A stretch of DNA of 34,555 bases from Bacteroidia bacterium (GTDB taxonomy: Bacteria > Bacteroidota > Bacteroidia > AKYH767-A > OLB10): contig JANWID010000337.1 in NCBI GenBank assembly GCA_025450095.1, positions 1-34,555 on the forward strand, read 5' to 3'. Positions 1-8,403 of this stretch are shown piece by piece. Below the pieces are notes generated by a model, which saw only the letters and a list, made by a program, of their open reading frames with translations, searched no databases and was not told the origin of the DNA. The first letter of the stretch is position 1. Every line of letters starts with the position of its first letter. The position numbers and the translations under genes are program-made.

Positions 1-378
1 CGTAAAGTAATTTTTGAACCCTTATTCAGGAATTATGTGTTTGTGCGGCTGATTCCTGAAGATTTCATTAAGCCATTGGAAATCAGTGGAGTTTTTCGTT
101 ATGTTTGCAGGCTCAAAAAACCAGCACCGGTACGCGATTCAGAGATTGAAGCCATCCGCAGGTTCTTGTCGGAATACCGTTCGGTGAAGCTTGAAAAAAT
201 AAATGTGGGAGTGAACGATGCAATTGAAATACTGTACGGGCCTTTCATGGAGAAAACCGGAAGGGTGACACAGGTGAATGATAATTATGTGAAAGTGATG
301 ATCCGCTCCTTAGGATATTCACTGGTAGCCACGGTCAGCCGCTCAGGTATCCGGAAACTGGAAAACATTTCAACTTAA
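1..378 (+). CDS. UpxY/NusG-like transcription antiterminator (5' partial)
   Basis: The reading frame is open from the first base, so the true start lies left of the window; 125 residues are visible. The text resembling PLFRNYVFVRL near residues 8-18 is the end of the NGN domain seen in NusG, RfaH and UpxY proteins. A KOW-like segment follows around residues 70-105, with the form NDAIEILYGPF...GRV. In Bacteroidota, UpxY proteins encoded first in capsule operons bind RNA polymerase and stop premature termination in the long operon behind them. Position supports that role here: it sits 55 bp before the export lipoprotein gene of a long polysaccharide operon. A housekeeping NusG is less likely, because that gene normally sits beside ribosomal protein genes. 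Antitermination of this particular operon is inferred from position. Confidence 0.85.
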   Translation, partial: RKVIFEPLFRNYVFVRLIPEDFIKPLEISGVFRYVCRLKKPAPVRDSEIEAIRRFLSEYRSVKLEKINVGVNDAIEILYGPFMEKTGRVTQVNDNYVKVMIRSLGYSLVATVSRSGIRKLENIST

Positions 379-433
379 AATCTATCAATCAGGAAATCTT
401 GTCCGGCCAGACTGCATTTCAAGGTAAATATTT

Positions 434-1204
434 ATGAGAAATACACAACGAATTCTGCTATGGTTGTTCTGCTGTTTTTTATTGCTGTCAGGCGGATGTA
501 TTCAGTACAAGAAAGTACCCTATTATAAAAATGTTTCCGAAACTTCCGATTCGGTCAGCATCATAAACAATTACACCGACCCTGTAATTCAGAAAAATGA
601 CATTCTGAAAATCACGGTATCCAGCCTTGATCAGGATGTTACCCGGTTGTTTAGCTTTAATGCAGAAGATCCCGTGAACGGATTTTCCAATTCTTCAGGT
701 TCCAGTTACCTGGTCGATCCTTTGGGATATATACGCATGCCGTTAATAGGTCCGGTTAAAGTTGAAGGCATGACCACATGGAGTGTTCGTGATTCTATCA
801 CCCGGTTGTTACAACCTTACTTAAAAGAAACCGTAGTGGAGATCCGGATCACAAGTTTCAGGATCACTGTTAGTGGTGATGTTGCAAAGCCGGGTGTGTA
901 TACGATCCTGAACGAACGACTTTCGCTTACAGAAGCATTGACCATGGCCGGCGATCTGAATATTTCAGGTATGCGTGATAATATTCTGCTCATTCGCGAT
1001 GAAAACGGAATACGTAAATATGTTCGATTTGATCTTAGTGATAAGAATATTTATAATTCACCCTATTTTTACCTGCGTAGTAACGACGTGGTATATGTGC
1101 AGCCGGGCAGAATTGTAACACGCGATATTAATTTCAGGAACCTTACTTACCTGGCAACTATCGTTTCACTGGTTGCCGTGATCATTTCAATTACCCAAAA
1201 CTGA
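434..1204 (+). CDS. Polysaccharide export outer-membrane lipoprotein (Wza/BexD-like, SLBB)
   Basis: This 256-residue protein is an outer-membrane export component of the Wza family. The N-terminus is a lipoprotein signal: a hydrophobic stretch ending in LLSGGC with the lipidated cysteine at residue 22. A polysaccharide export (PES) domain follows at about 50-140, including the typical segment QKNDILKITVSSLDQ. An SLBB-type domain lies at about 143-205, recognisable from VSGDVAKPGVYTI and LTEALTMAGD. A last hydrophobic helix spans about 237-254, as in Bacteroidota members, which are shorter than the 380-residue E. coli Wza. The stop is 2 bp before the Wzc-like gene, a pairing that usually means both act in one envelope-spanning export complex. 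The ATG at 434 is chosen because it gives a complete lipoprotein signal. Confidence 0.92.
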   Translation: MRNTQRILLWLFCCFLLLSGGCIQYKKVPYYKNVSETSDSVSIINNYTDPVIQKNDILKITVSSLDQDVTRLFSFNAEDPVNGFSNSSGSSYLVDPLGYIRMPLIGPVKVEGMTTWSVRDSITRLLQPYLKETVVEIRITSFRITVSGDVAKPGVYTILNERLSLTEALTMAGDLNISGMRDNILLIRDENGIRKYVRFDLSDKNIYNSPYFYLRSNDVVYVQPGRIVTRDINFRNLTYLATIVSLVAVIISITQN

Positions 1205-1206
1205 TA

Positions 1207-3582
1207 ATGGATTCAAGCGATAAGGATTTAACAGAAGGACACGAGAGCCTGAGTCTGAATCATTTTCTGAAAAAGGTCACCTATCACTGGCCTCTCTTTG
1301 TGATGAGCGTTTTCGTGTGTGTGGCTGCCGGGTTCGTTTATTTCAGATATACGGTACCGGTATATGAAGTGAAAGCAGCTATTATCATTAAGGATGAGCG
1401 GAAGGATGCCAGCTACAATATTCTGAAAGAACTGGACTTGGTGAATAAGACCGTTGCTCAGGAAACTGAAATGGAATTATTGAAATCAAACTCGCTGGTC
1501 GGCCAGGCTGTTTTCGAACTTGAACTTTACATCCGTTATATTGAAGAAGGCCGTGTAAAGAAAAGTGATGTTTATGATGAGACCCCCGTGCATTTTCAAA
1601 CACTTGCTGATGCACCTGTTTTTTATGGTAAAGAGCTCGAAATAATGATTCAGAAGAACGACAAGTTTACCGTACTTTTTCCTGATGGATCATCAGTACA
1701 AACTGCGTTGAATGAGCCCCACACATTCCGACAGGCTAAATGGCGTCTTGTAAAAAACACGAATGCTTCCAAACCGTTTACCGGCGACAATATCAAAGTA
1801 CATGTTTCGGATCCTGCCCTGGTTACCACCAATTACCAGGAACGCCTCAAAGTCGGATTCACCAACAAATCAAAAGCAGTTGTAGAGTTAAGCATTAACG
1901 AGATTAACCCGAAAAGAGGCATCGACTTTCTGAACAAGTTGATCGAAGTTTATAATATTGGTTCCATCAATGATAAGAACCAGGTAGCAAAAAATACGAT
2001 GGCTTTCCTCGATGAACGACTGAGCTATCTCACATCAGAACTTTCACTTGTTGAGAAAGAAGTGGAACAGTACAAAAGCAGTAAAAAGATCACCGACATT
2101 TCATCCGAATCGCAATTATATCTGGAAGCGGCTAAAGAAAAAGACACCCAGCTGAACCAGGTAAAATTCAAACTGCAGGTATTAAATGAAATCAGCAGAT
2201 ATGTAAGCACATCAAATGTGAACGAGCCAATGCCTGCCATTTTCGGAATAGATGATGCCATCCTGCAGGCTCAGCTTTCGTCATTCAATGTATTGTTGGT
2301 AGAACGGGAAAGAATGCTTGCTACTGCCGGTCCGAAAAGTCCTTTGCTGGAGATCAAGGAACAACAGATTCATTCAGCCCGTAAATCGATTGAAGAAAAC
2401 CTGGTTTCTTTAAGGAGAGTTCTGGAAACATCCGAACGTGAACTGGAATCGCAATCGCTGAAAATCGAAAGTAACATCCGTCAGATTCCGACTATTGAAA
2501 GGGAATTCATCAGCATCAAGCGACAACAGTCGATCAAGGAACAATTGTATTTATTCCTGCTGCAAAAACGCGAAGAAGCTGCACTCACATATGCATCGGC
2601 TGTTGCCGATAGCAAGGTGGTAGACACTGCGAATACTACGAATATTCCAGTGAGTCCGAAACGCGGCCTCGTTTTACAGTTATCGCTGGCATTGGGACTG
2701 ATACTTCCATTCAGTTATATTTACCTGAAAGATCTTCTCAACAATAAGGTGATCTCTGTGGAAGATCTGCATACGGTTTCGCAAATTCCATTGTTGGGAG
2801 GAGTTACTTTTAAACAATCGGAAAGTAATATCATGATTACGCCCGAGAGTAAGAGTACCATTGCAGAGCAGTTTCGGGCCATCCGCACCAACCTGCATTT
2901 CATTCATGGTAAGGAAAGTGAATTTGGAAGGGTTTCGCTGGTTACTTCCAGCATTTCGGGTGAAGGAAAAACATTTTTTGCCGTTAACCTTGCACTGTCT
3001 CTTTCCATAGCAAACCGCAGAGTGATTCTTCTGGAAATGGATTTGCGAAAACCTAAATTATCGAAATACCTCGGTCTCGATAACGATCACGGATTGAGTC
3101 AATATCTTATCGGTCTTACATCATTGGAATCGGTAATCCGAAAATCTGGAGTTCATGAAAATCTGGATGTTATTTCTTCGGGTCCTGTTCCGCCCAATCC
3201 TTCTGAAATGCTGATGGGCACTGCCATGGACCAGCTCATCGGGAAACTAAAGCAGGAATACGATGATATTATAATCGACACAGCACCAATTGGACTTGTT
3301 GCTGATGCGCAGATAATCGCAAGATTTGCGAATGCCACCATTTTTATTATTCGTCACGGTTATAGTCACAAATCTCAGATTCACAGCCTGGAGATGCTCT
3401 ATCGCGAACAGAAACTTCCGGGGTTGAGCATTGTGCTGAACGGTGTTAATATGGAAGGAAGATTTGGTTATGGTTATGGAGCGGGTTACGGTTATGGTAA
3501 GGATTATGGATATTTCGATGATAACGGAGCAGAAAACCAGAAACTTTTCCGGCGATTATGGAATCTGCTGCGAAGGCTTTAA
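1207..3582 (+). CDS. Wzz/Wzc-type polysaccharide co-polymerase with BY-kinase domain
   Basis: This 791-residue inner-membrane protein has the complete Wzc architecture. A Wzz-type N-terminus carries a first membrane helix at about 29-46, followed by a long periplasmic coiled-coil/GNVR region. A proline-containing motif (PVSPKRG) precedes the second helix at about 488-508. The cytoplasmic bacterial tyrosine kinase domain shows Walker A SGEGKT (584-589), Walker A' LLEMDLRKP (608-616) and Walker B DIIIDTAP (687-694). The tail has six tyrosines in a Gly-Tyr-rich cluster (755, 757, 761, 763, 767, 769), the usual autophosphorylation site. Cycling of this phosphorylation controls chain length and export in characterised Wzc proteins. 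It lies 2 bp after the Wza-like gene. The cognate phosphatase (Wzb) is not in the window. Confidence 0.95.
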   Translation: MDSSDKDLTEGHESLSLNHFLKKVTYHWPLFVMSVFVCVAAGFVYFRYTVPVYEVKAAIIIKDERKDASYNILKELDLVNKTVAQETEMELLKSNSLVGQAVFELELYIRYIEEGRVKKSDVYDETPVHFQTLADAPVFYGKELEIMIQKNDKFTVLFPDGSSVQTALNEPHTFRQAKWRLVKNTNASKPFTGDNIKVHVSDPALVTTNYQERLKVGFTNKSKAVVELSINEINPKRGIDFLNKLIEVYNIGSINDKNQVAKNTMAFLDERLSYLTSELSLVEKEVEQYKSSKKITDISSESQLYLEAAKEKDTQLNQVKFKLQVLNEISRYVSTSNVNEPMPAIFGIDDAILQAQLSSFNVLLVERERMLATAGPKSPLLEIKEQQIHSARKSIEENLVSLRRVLETSERELESQSLKIESNIRQIPTIEREFISIKRQQSIKEQLYLFLLQKREEAALTYASAVADSKVVDTANTTNIPVSPKRGLVLQLSLALGLILPFSYIYLKDLLNNKVISVEDLHTVSQIPLLGGVTFKQSESNIMITPESKSTIAEQFRAIRTNLHFIHGKESEFGRVSLVTSSISGEGKTFFAVNLALSLSIANRRVILLEMDLRKPKLSKYLGLDNDHGLSQYLIGLTSLESVIRKSGVHENLDVISSGPVPPNPSEMLMGTAMDQLIGKLKQEYDDIIIDTAPIGLVADAQIIARFANATIFIIRHGYSHKSQIHSLEMLYREQKLPGLSIVLNGVNMEGRFGYGYGAGYGYGKDYGYFDDNGAENQKLFRRLWNLLRRL

Positions 3583-3588
3583 TACGTA

Positions 3589-3623
3589 GTTGCAGCATTA
3601 AGGAAATTTTATTTTGCTGCAAC
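3589..3623 (+). other. Intercistronic stem-loop between Wzc-like and Wzm-like genes
   Basis: A perfect 9-bp inverted repeat, GTTGCAGCA at 3589-3597 and TGCTGCAAC at 3615-3623, encloses a 17-nt A/T-rich loop. It fills most of the 48-bp gap between the kinase stop and the permease start. No run of T follows the right arm, so it does not look like an intrinsic terminator. It could be an mRNA processing or stability element, or a partial attenuator; the function is inferred. Confidence 0.45.
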
Positions 3624-3630
3624 CCAATAC

Positions 3631-4455
3631 ATGACACTTCGGCGTAAAATATATATCCGGCCGTCTAAAGGCTGGCAGCTCATCAACTGGTCGGAACTTG
3701 CCGCATACCGCGATCTTCTTTATTTTCTTACCATTCGGGGAATAAAGGCCCGTTATGCTCAATCGGTCCTTGGAGTTAGCTGGGCAGTCATTCAGCCATT
3801 ATTCTCGACCGTTATATTTACAATTATATTCGGGAAGCTTGCCAAAGTAGGTTCCGATGGAATGCCATATGCGCTCTTCAGTTTCACAGCTATGGTTCCC
3901 TGGAATTATTTTGCATCCACACTCACTGAATCTGCAAACAGCCTTGTGGTGAATGCCAGCATGATTAACAAAGTATATTTTCCAAGACTCATCCTTCCGG
4001 TGGCTGCGGCATTTTCCAAAATGCTCGACCTTCTTATCGGGCTGGCGGTTCTTGGAGGATTCATGATATATTTCAAGGTCATTCCTTCAGTAGCATTATT
4101 GATGTTACCCGTTTTTATGATCATGTTGCTGTGCACGTCACTGGGTATCGGGATGGTTTTATCTGCCATGTCGGTACAATACCGGGATGTGAAGCATGCA
4201 CTAACATTTATCGTTCAGTTGCTGATGTATACCGCTCCTGTGGTTTATCCATTATCCATTATTCCTGAGAAATGGCGCTTGATTTATTGTCTGAACCCGA
4301 TGGTAGGAGTCGTGGAAGGATTCCGTGCTGCAGTATTCGATAAGGAATTTCCATGGGATTGCATTCTTGCCGGAGTTCCGGTTGCAACAGGTATTTTTGT
4401 TTTCGGTGCTTTCTATTTCCGGAGGATGGAGAAAAACTTTGCAGATCTCGCTTAA
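3631..4455 (+). CDS. ABC-2 type polysaccharide exporter permease (Wzm-like)
   Basis: This 274-residue polytopic inner-membrane protein belongs to the ABC-2 permease family that exports O-antigen, teichoic acid or capsule (Wzm, TagG, KpsM). The amphipathic N-terminus is followed by the family segment RDLLYFLTIRGIKARY, then the SVLGVSWAVIQPL loop. About six membrane helices follow, with TAPVVYPLSIIPEKWR and NPMVGVVEGFR near the C-terminal half, both characteristic of Wzm-type permeases. It moves an undecaprenyl-linked glycan across the inner membrane together with the ATPase encoded 35 bp downstream. The ATG start gives the usual length for the family. Its presence beside a Wzc/Wza pair is a mixed layout discussed in the findings. 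Confidence 0.93.
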   Translation: MTLRRKIYIRPSKGWQLINWSELAAYRDLLYFLTIRGIKARYAQSVLGVSWAVIQPLFSTVIFTIIFGKLAKVGSDGMPYALFSFTAMVPWNYFASTLTESANSLVVNASMINKVYFPRLILPVAAAFSKMLDLLIGLAVLGGFMIYFKVIPSVALLMLPVFMIMLLCTSLGIGMVLSAMSVQYRDVKHALTFIVQLLMYTAPVVYPLSIIPEKWRLIYCLNPMVGVVEGFRAAVFDKEFPWDCILAGVPVATGIFVFGAFYFRRMEKNFADLA

Positions 4456-4490
4456 AGTATTAAAACAAAAAACAGAACCAGGATTCTCCC

Positions 4491-5741
4491 ATGAGTGAAA
4501 CGGTGATTAAAGTCAGCAACCTTTCAAAAAAATACCGCATCGGTTATCGCGAAAAGAAGAACGATACACTGTTTGGCAGGATGGGAGATATTATTAAAAG
4601 TCCTGTCAGTAATTTTCGCAAGATCCGGGATATGGCTAATTTCAGCGATAACGGAGAGAATGTTCACTGGGCATTAAAAGATATTGATTTTGAAGTGAAG
4701 GAAGGCCAGGTGTTGGGAATCATCGGACACAATGGAGCGGGTAAAAGCACTTTGTTGAAAATACTCAGCAGGATCACACCTCCTTCAATTGGAGAAATAG
4801 AAATTACAGGAAGAGTTTCCTCATTGCTGGAAGTTGGAACAGGATTTCATTCGGAACTCACCGGGCGGGATAACATTTACATGAATGGCACTATTCACGG
4901 CATGACACGCCGGGAGATCGCATCGAAACTCGATGAAATCGTTGACTTCTCCGGTGTGGAAAAATATATCGATACCCCTGTTAAATTTTATTCTTCCGGT
5001 ATGAAAGTACGTTTAGGCTTCGCCGTTGCAGCGAGCCTCGAACCGGAGATTCTCATCATTGATGAAGTGCTGGCGGTGGGTGATGCCGAGTTTCAGAAAA
5101 AATGCATCGGCAAAATGAAGGATGTTGCCGATCATGGCCGGACTATTTTATTCGTTAGTCATGATATGGGTGCGGTGAAAAATTTATGCCCCGAAACTAT
5201 CATCCTGAAAGGTGGTCGCATCTTCGACAGGGATGAATCTGAAAAAGCGATAATCCGGTACATGGAAGACCTCGCAACATTTTCGGCCGGAGAGAATAAC
5301 AGCAGCAAAATTATTGAGGTTCGTGAAATGAAAGTTCAGGGGAAACAGGCACTGAACAAAGCCATCTTGAAAAGTAACCGCAGTATTGTGCTGGAAGTAA
5401 TGGTGAATTCGGCGATCGACTCCATGGAAATGTCGTTCGGATTCGATATCTTTAACAGTTTCGGTGTAAAGATCATGCATCTGCGTAGCGATGCACAACA
5501 AAAATTCAGACTGGAAAACGGGTTGAACAAACTCCTGGTGGAATTTGATTATGTACCCTTGTTGTCGGGCACTTATCACGTTAACGGCTGGATTGCTGAA
5601 TATAAAGGAAAACGGATATGGGAACATACCGACTTGTTATTACTGGAAGTAATACCCGACAATACATTTTATGATCACCAGGGTCATTTGAAAAATGCAT
5701 TATTGGTCCCCGCTGTAAATTTCAGCGTGCATGGATCATGA
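4491..5741 (+). CDS. Polysaccharide ABC exporter ATPase with C-terminal glycan-binding domain (Wzt-like)
   Basis: The 416-residue protein has an N-terminal ABC ATPase domain and a C-terminal beta-sandwich extension. Walker A is GHNGAGKST (79-87), the signature loop is degenerate (YSSGMKVRL, 167-175) as is normal in Wzt/TagH proteins, and Walker B is ILIIDE (187-192), followed by a D-loop and VSHD switch histidine. Residues of about 270-405 match the Wzt C-terminal domain, which in E. coli O8/O9a binds the modified non-reducing end of the finished chain and gives export specificity. The gene overlaps the following methyltransferase by 11 bp, which fits an export system that recognises a terminal modification. 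The bound sugar cannot be told from the sequence. Confidence 0.94.
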   Translation: MSETVIKVSNLSKKYRIGYREKKNDTLFGRMGDIIKSPVSNFRKIRDMANFSDNGENVHWALKDIDFEVKEGQVLGIIGHNGAGKSTLLKILSRITPPSIGEIEITGRVSSLLEVGTGFHSELTGRDNIYMNGTIHGMTRREIASKLDEIVDFSGVEKYIDTPVKFYSSGMKVRLGFAVAASLEPEILIIDEVLAVGDAEFQKKCIGKMKDVADHGRTILFVSHDMGAVKNLCPETIILKGGRIFDRDESEKAIIRYMEDLATFSAGENNSSKIIEVREMKVQGKQALNKAILKSNRSIVLEVMVNSAIDSMEMSFGFDIFNSFGVKIMHLRSDAQQKFRLENGLNKLLVEFDYVPLLSGTYHVNGWIAEYKGKRIWEHTDLLLLEVIPDNTFYDHQGHLKNALLVPAVNFSVHGS

Positions 5742-6483
5742 AGATTTAAATATGGATACCAGGAAAGAATCGATACCATCACTCCAGGAACAGGAATTAT
5801 TTTATAATGAATACTGGTCGCGTCACCGGCCGTATGGACGATTTAAGACTGCACGCGTTGCGCGCATCATTGAATACCTGAGTGAGATTAAAAAGAAAAG
5901 GATCGGCTCAGAGATACTGGACCTGGGATGCGGTGATGGCCGGAGTGTTCCCATCTGGAATGTTTTCGGCAGAGCCACGGGTATCGATCTTTCGGCAGCG
6001 GCAGTGGAACAGGCAGGACGTAATTTCCCGGGATTGAAGTTTGTTTGTGGTGATGCGGTGCATTCACCTTTTGAAGATAACTCTTTCGATATAGTAATTT
6101 CCCAGGAAGTTGTCGAACATATAGAAAACCAAACAGCTTATGTTGATGAGTGTCACCGGTTGCTCAGGAAAGATGGATACCTGGTGCTCACCACTCCGAA
6201 CAAATATTATTTTGACAATCTAAAAGGTGGCAACTATTCAAAGCAACCCATCGAAAAAATAATGACTTCGGCCGAACTTCACCGGTTACTTAAAAACAAA
6301 TTCCAGGTTATTCGCATGGAATCGGTGGTGATTGCTCCGGCAGACTTTGGCATCTACCGGTTTTTCTACAGCAGGATCATTATAAATTTATTCAAGCTGT
6401 TAAAAATGGATTTCCTGCGAAGAGAATTGATCCGGAGGAATCTTTTGGGAGTTCACCTGTGTGTATTGGCCTGTCCGAAATAA
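5731..6483 (+). CDS. Class I SAM-dependent methyltransferase
   Basis: This 250-residue protein is a Rossmann-fold methyltransferase of the Methyltransf_11/25 type. Motif I is ILDLGCGDG at 62-70, an acidic residue ends beta-2 in TGIDLS, motif II is around FVCGDAVHSPF, and the post-motif segment SFDIVISQEVVEHI is typical of the family. The C-terminal 80 residues are basic and hydrophobic and may contact membrane or glycan. The start at 5731 lies inside the Wzt-like gene; an in-frame ATG at 5752 would avoid the overlap and is almost equally possible. The likely substrate is a sugar hydroxyl of the exported glycan. A chain-terminating role is inferred only from coupling to the Wzt-like gene. Confidence 0.88.
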   Translation: MDHEDLNMDTRKESIPSLQEQELFYNEYWSRHRPYGRFKTARVARIIEYLSEIKKKRIGSEILDLGCGDGRSVPIWNVFGRATGIDLSAAAVEQAGRNFPGLKFVCGDAVHSPFEDNSFDIVISQEVVEHIENQTAYVDECHRLLRKDGYLVLTTPNKYYFDNLKGGNYSKQPIEKIMTSAELHRLLKNKFQVIRMESVVIAPADFGIYRFFYSRIIINLFKLLKMDFLRRELIRRNLLGVHLCVLACPK

Positions 6484-6537
6484 TTACCGGTTGATCAACG
6501 GTACTACAATGCAATTGATTTTTTTCCTGAACAACCA

Positions 6538-7596
6538 TTGACGGGACACATTCTCCTGACGATTCCCAATTTTGTAACCGCCGGCAGCCAGTATGTGCTG
6601 CTATCGTTGTACAGAATTTATAAGGAGCATCACCGCACATTTATTTTGGTTGATGATGCACAAGGTCGTTTCCCGGATGAAGTCGATCGCGATGATCGGC
6701 TGGTGCTTGCAAAAAAAGGTTATCTCGGAATCTGGGACGGAATTAAATATTCGTACCATTTATCACGGGTTATAAACAAAAATAAGATCCGTGTTGTGCA
6801 TTCATGGGACTACCGGTCAGAAATTTGGGAAGCTCTTGCGTGTAAGTTGGCGGGTATACCTTATGTTTTTACCAAGAAGAATAATGCGTGGTCAGGAAAA
6901 TGGAAATTAAAAAGCTTGCTGGCTACCCGAATCGCTTACGATCATCCTCAAATGCTTGGCAAGTTTTTTAAAAGCAAACGCCTCTCTAAAAAGGCTGTGT
7001 TTAATCCGCATGGCGTCAACATTGAACAGTTTAAACCTTCCGACACGTTAGTGGAAACAAAAAAGGTGATCGGTTGCATTGGCAATATAGGACCGAATAA
7101 AAATCAGATGGTAATTCTCAAGGCCCTGGCGCAAACCAATCTTCAAATACAATGCAGGTTCTACGGTAACGCCGATGCAAAATATCTCCAGACGTTACAG
7201 GATTACATCCGCGATCACCAGTTGAGTTCACGTGTTTCCATTATGGGATTTGTCGAAAATGAAAAGCTTCCCGCCGTGCTGCATGAGTTGGATGTGCTGA
7301 TTCTTGCTTCGTATAATGAGGGACTACCGGTTATCCTGCTGGAAGCAATGGCATGCGGTGTCTACTGCATCGCATCGCGTTCGGGAGGAGGTTCTGAATT
7401 CCTGATCAATACGGTTAAGTGCGGTGATCTATTCGATCCGGATGACGCCGGTCAGCTTGCCAGGATGATCGACGAATACTATGCAAATCCCGGTTCCAAA
7501 CGACAGCAGGTTGCACAAGCTGTGACTGCGATTGGAGATAATTTTTCGGTGGAAAAAGAAGGCAGTAAATACCTTGAGCTATTTGCAGGATTATGA
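6538..7596 (+). CDS. GT4 family glycosyltransferase (TTG start)
   Basis: This 352-residue protein has the two-domain GT-B fold of retaining GT4 glycosyltransferases. The N-terminal strand and glycine-containing loop are visible in LLTIPNFVTAGSQYVL. The C-terminal domain begins near VIGCIGNIGPNKNQ, and the donor-binding EX7E motif has glutamates at 261 and 269 in the segment EGLPVILLEAMACG. The only canonical start that keeps the first beta-strand is a TTG at 6538; an upstream ATG at 6509 is in another frame and the in-frame region back to the stop at 6481 has no ATG or GTG. The gene shares an ATGA overlap with the next gene. Donor and acceptor sugars are unknown. Confidence 0.88.
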   Translation: MTGHILLTIPNFVTAGSQYVLLSLYRIYKEHHRTFILVDDAQGRFPDEVDRDDRLVLAKKGYLGIWDGIKYSYHLSRVINKNKIRVVHSWDYRSEIWEALACKLAGIPYVFTKKNNAWSGKWKLKSLLATRIAYDHPQMLGKFFKSKRLSKKAVFNPHGVNIEQFKPSDTLVETKKVIGCIGNIGPNKNQMVILKALAQTNLQIQCRFYGNADAKYLQTLQDYIRDHQLSSRVSIMGFVENEKLPAVLHELDVLILASYNEGLPVILLEAMACGVYCIASRSGGGSEFLINTVKCGDLFDPDDAGQLARMIDEYYANPGSKRQQVAQAVTAIGDNFSVEKEGSKYLELFAGL

Positions 7597-8399
7597 AGCG
7601 ACTATCGTTGTGGCGTATACGATTTTGGCTGCTGATACAAAAGGCTCGCTATGTATTTAAAAGGAATCCAATGCCGGGCAAATACGACCGTATCTATCAT
7701 TTTCACATTCGCAAATCGGCAGGTACCAGTATAAATGCGGCATTCTGGAGGCTTGGAGGGAAAAGTCTTGCCGATGCCGGGAGGGATTCCCTGATGGTGG
7801 CAGGCGATTATGTTTTTGTACGGCACAACCGCGATCTCATAAAGGCTGGAAATTATCATTATGCAAATTCCCATGCACCTTATTGGGAATTCAGGCTTCC
7901 GGAAAACACTTTTACTTTTACCGTTTTCCGTGATCCGGTACAACGCCTGATTTCGCAATACAGGTACTACCACTTTAATGTGCATCACCCCGACGCACAT
8001 CTCCTTGATCCGATGAATTCAAATGTGATCCGTTTCAAAGACTGGTTGGGTAATTCTTTCGGTGATTTCCTCGATCTGTTTCCACGAAAATACCTGCAGA
8101 ATCAATTATTCATGTTCAGCGAAAAGCTGGATATTAATGAAGCGCTGGAAAATGTCAGAAAACTTTCCTGCTTTTATTTTAATGATGAGCTACCATTGCT
8201 CATCCACGAACTGGGTTCTGTTTGCGGACAAAAACTGGAACTGCTTAATGAGCGCTCGTTTCCAGGTACTATTGGTCCGATAAACCCGGATGAAGAAGCT
8301 AAGGCACGTATAAAACTGAAGGAAGAACTGGAATTTTACAATCTGTTACTGTTAGAACGCGCTGGAAGTAAGCGACCAGTAATTGTAAATCAGATCTGA
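7593..8399 (+). CDS. Sulfotransferase-family protein (Sulfotransfer_2-like)
   Basis: The 268-residue product resembles carbohydrate sulfotransferases that use PAPS. A 5'-phosphosulfate-binding loop is seen at HIRKSAGTS (38-46), and the 3'-phosphate-binding motif is FRDPVQRLISQY (112-123). A candidate catalytic histidine is H94 in the SHAPY segment. No signal peptide is seen, so it should act in the cytoplasm on lipid-linked intermediates. It overlaps the preceding transferase by 4 bp (ATGA), so translational coupling is likely. A sulfate on the exported glycan is the natural reading. PAPS synthesis genes are not in the window. Members of this superfamily can be misassigned among kinases, but the two motifs together argue against that. 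Confidence 0.82.
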   Translation: MKRLSLWRIRFWLLIQKARYVFKRNPMPGKYDRIYHFHIRKSAGTSINAAFWRLGGKSLADAGRDSLMVAGDYVFVRHNRDLIKAGNYHYANSHAPYWEFRLPENTFTFTVFRDPVQRLISQYRYYHFNVHHPDAHLLDPMNSNVIRFKDWLGNSFGDFLDLFPRKYLQNQLFMFSEKLDINEALENVRKLSCFYFNDELPLLIHELGSVCGQKLELLNERSFPGTIGPINPDEEAKARIKLKEELEFYNLLLLERAGSKRPVIVNQI

Positions 8400-8403
8400 A
8401 AAA

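Noticed and set aside
3463..3513. Short-period DNA repeat of GGTTATGGT type
   Set aside because: It is explained by the tyrosine-rich Gly-Tyr tail of the Wzc-like kinase.
5184..5627. 147-residue ORF on the minus strand
   Set aside because: It is antisense to the Wzt C-terminal domain coding sequence and has no domain or coding-like composition.
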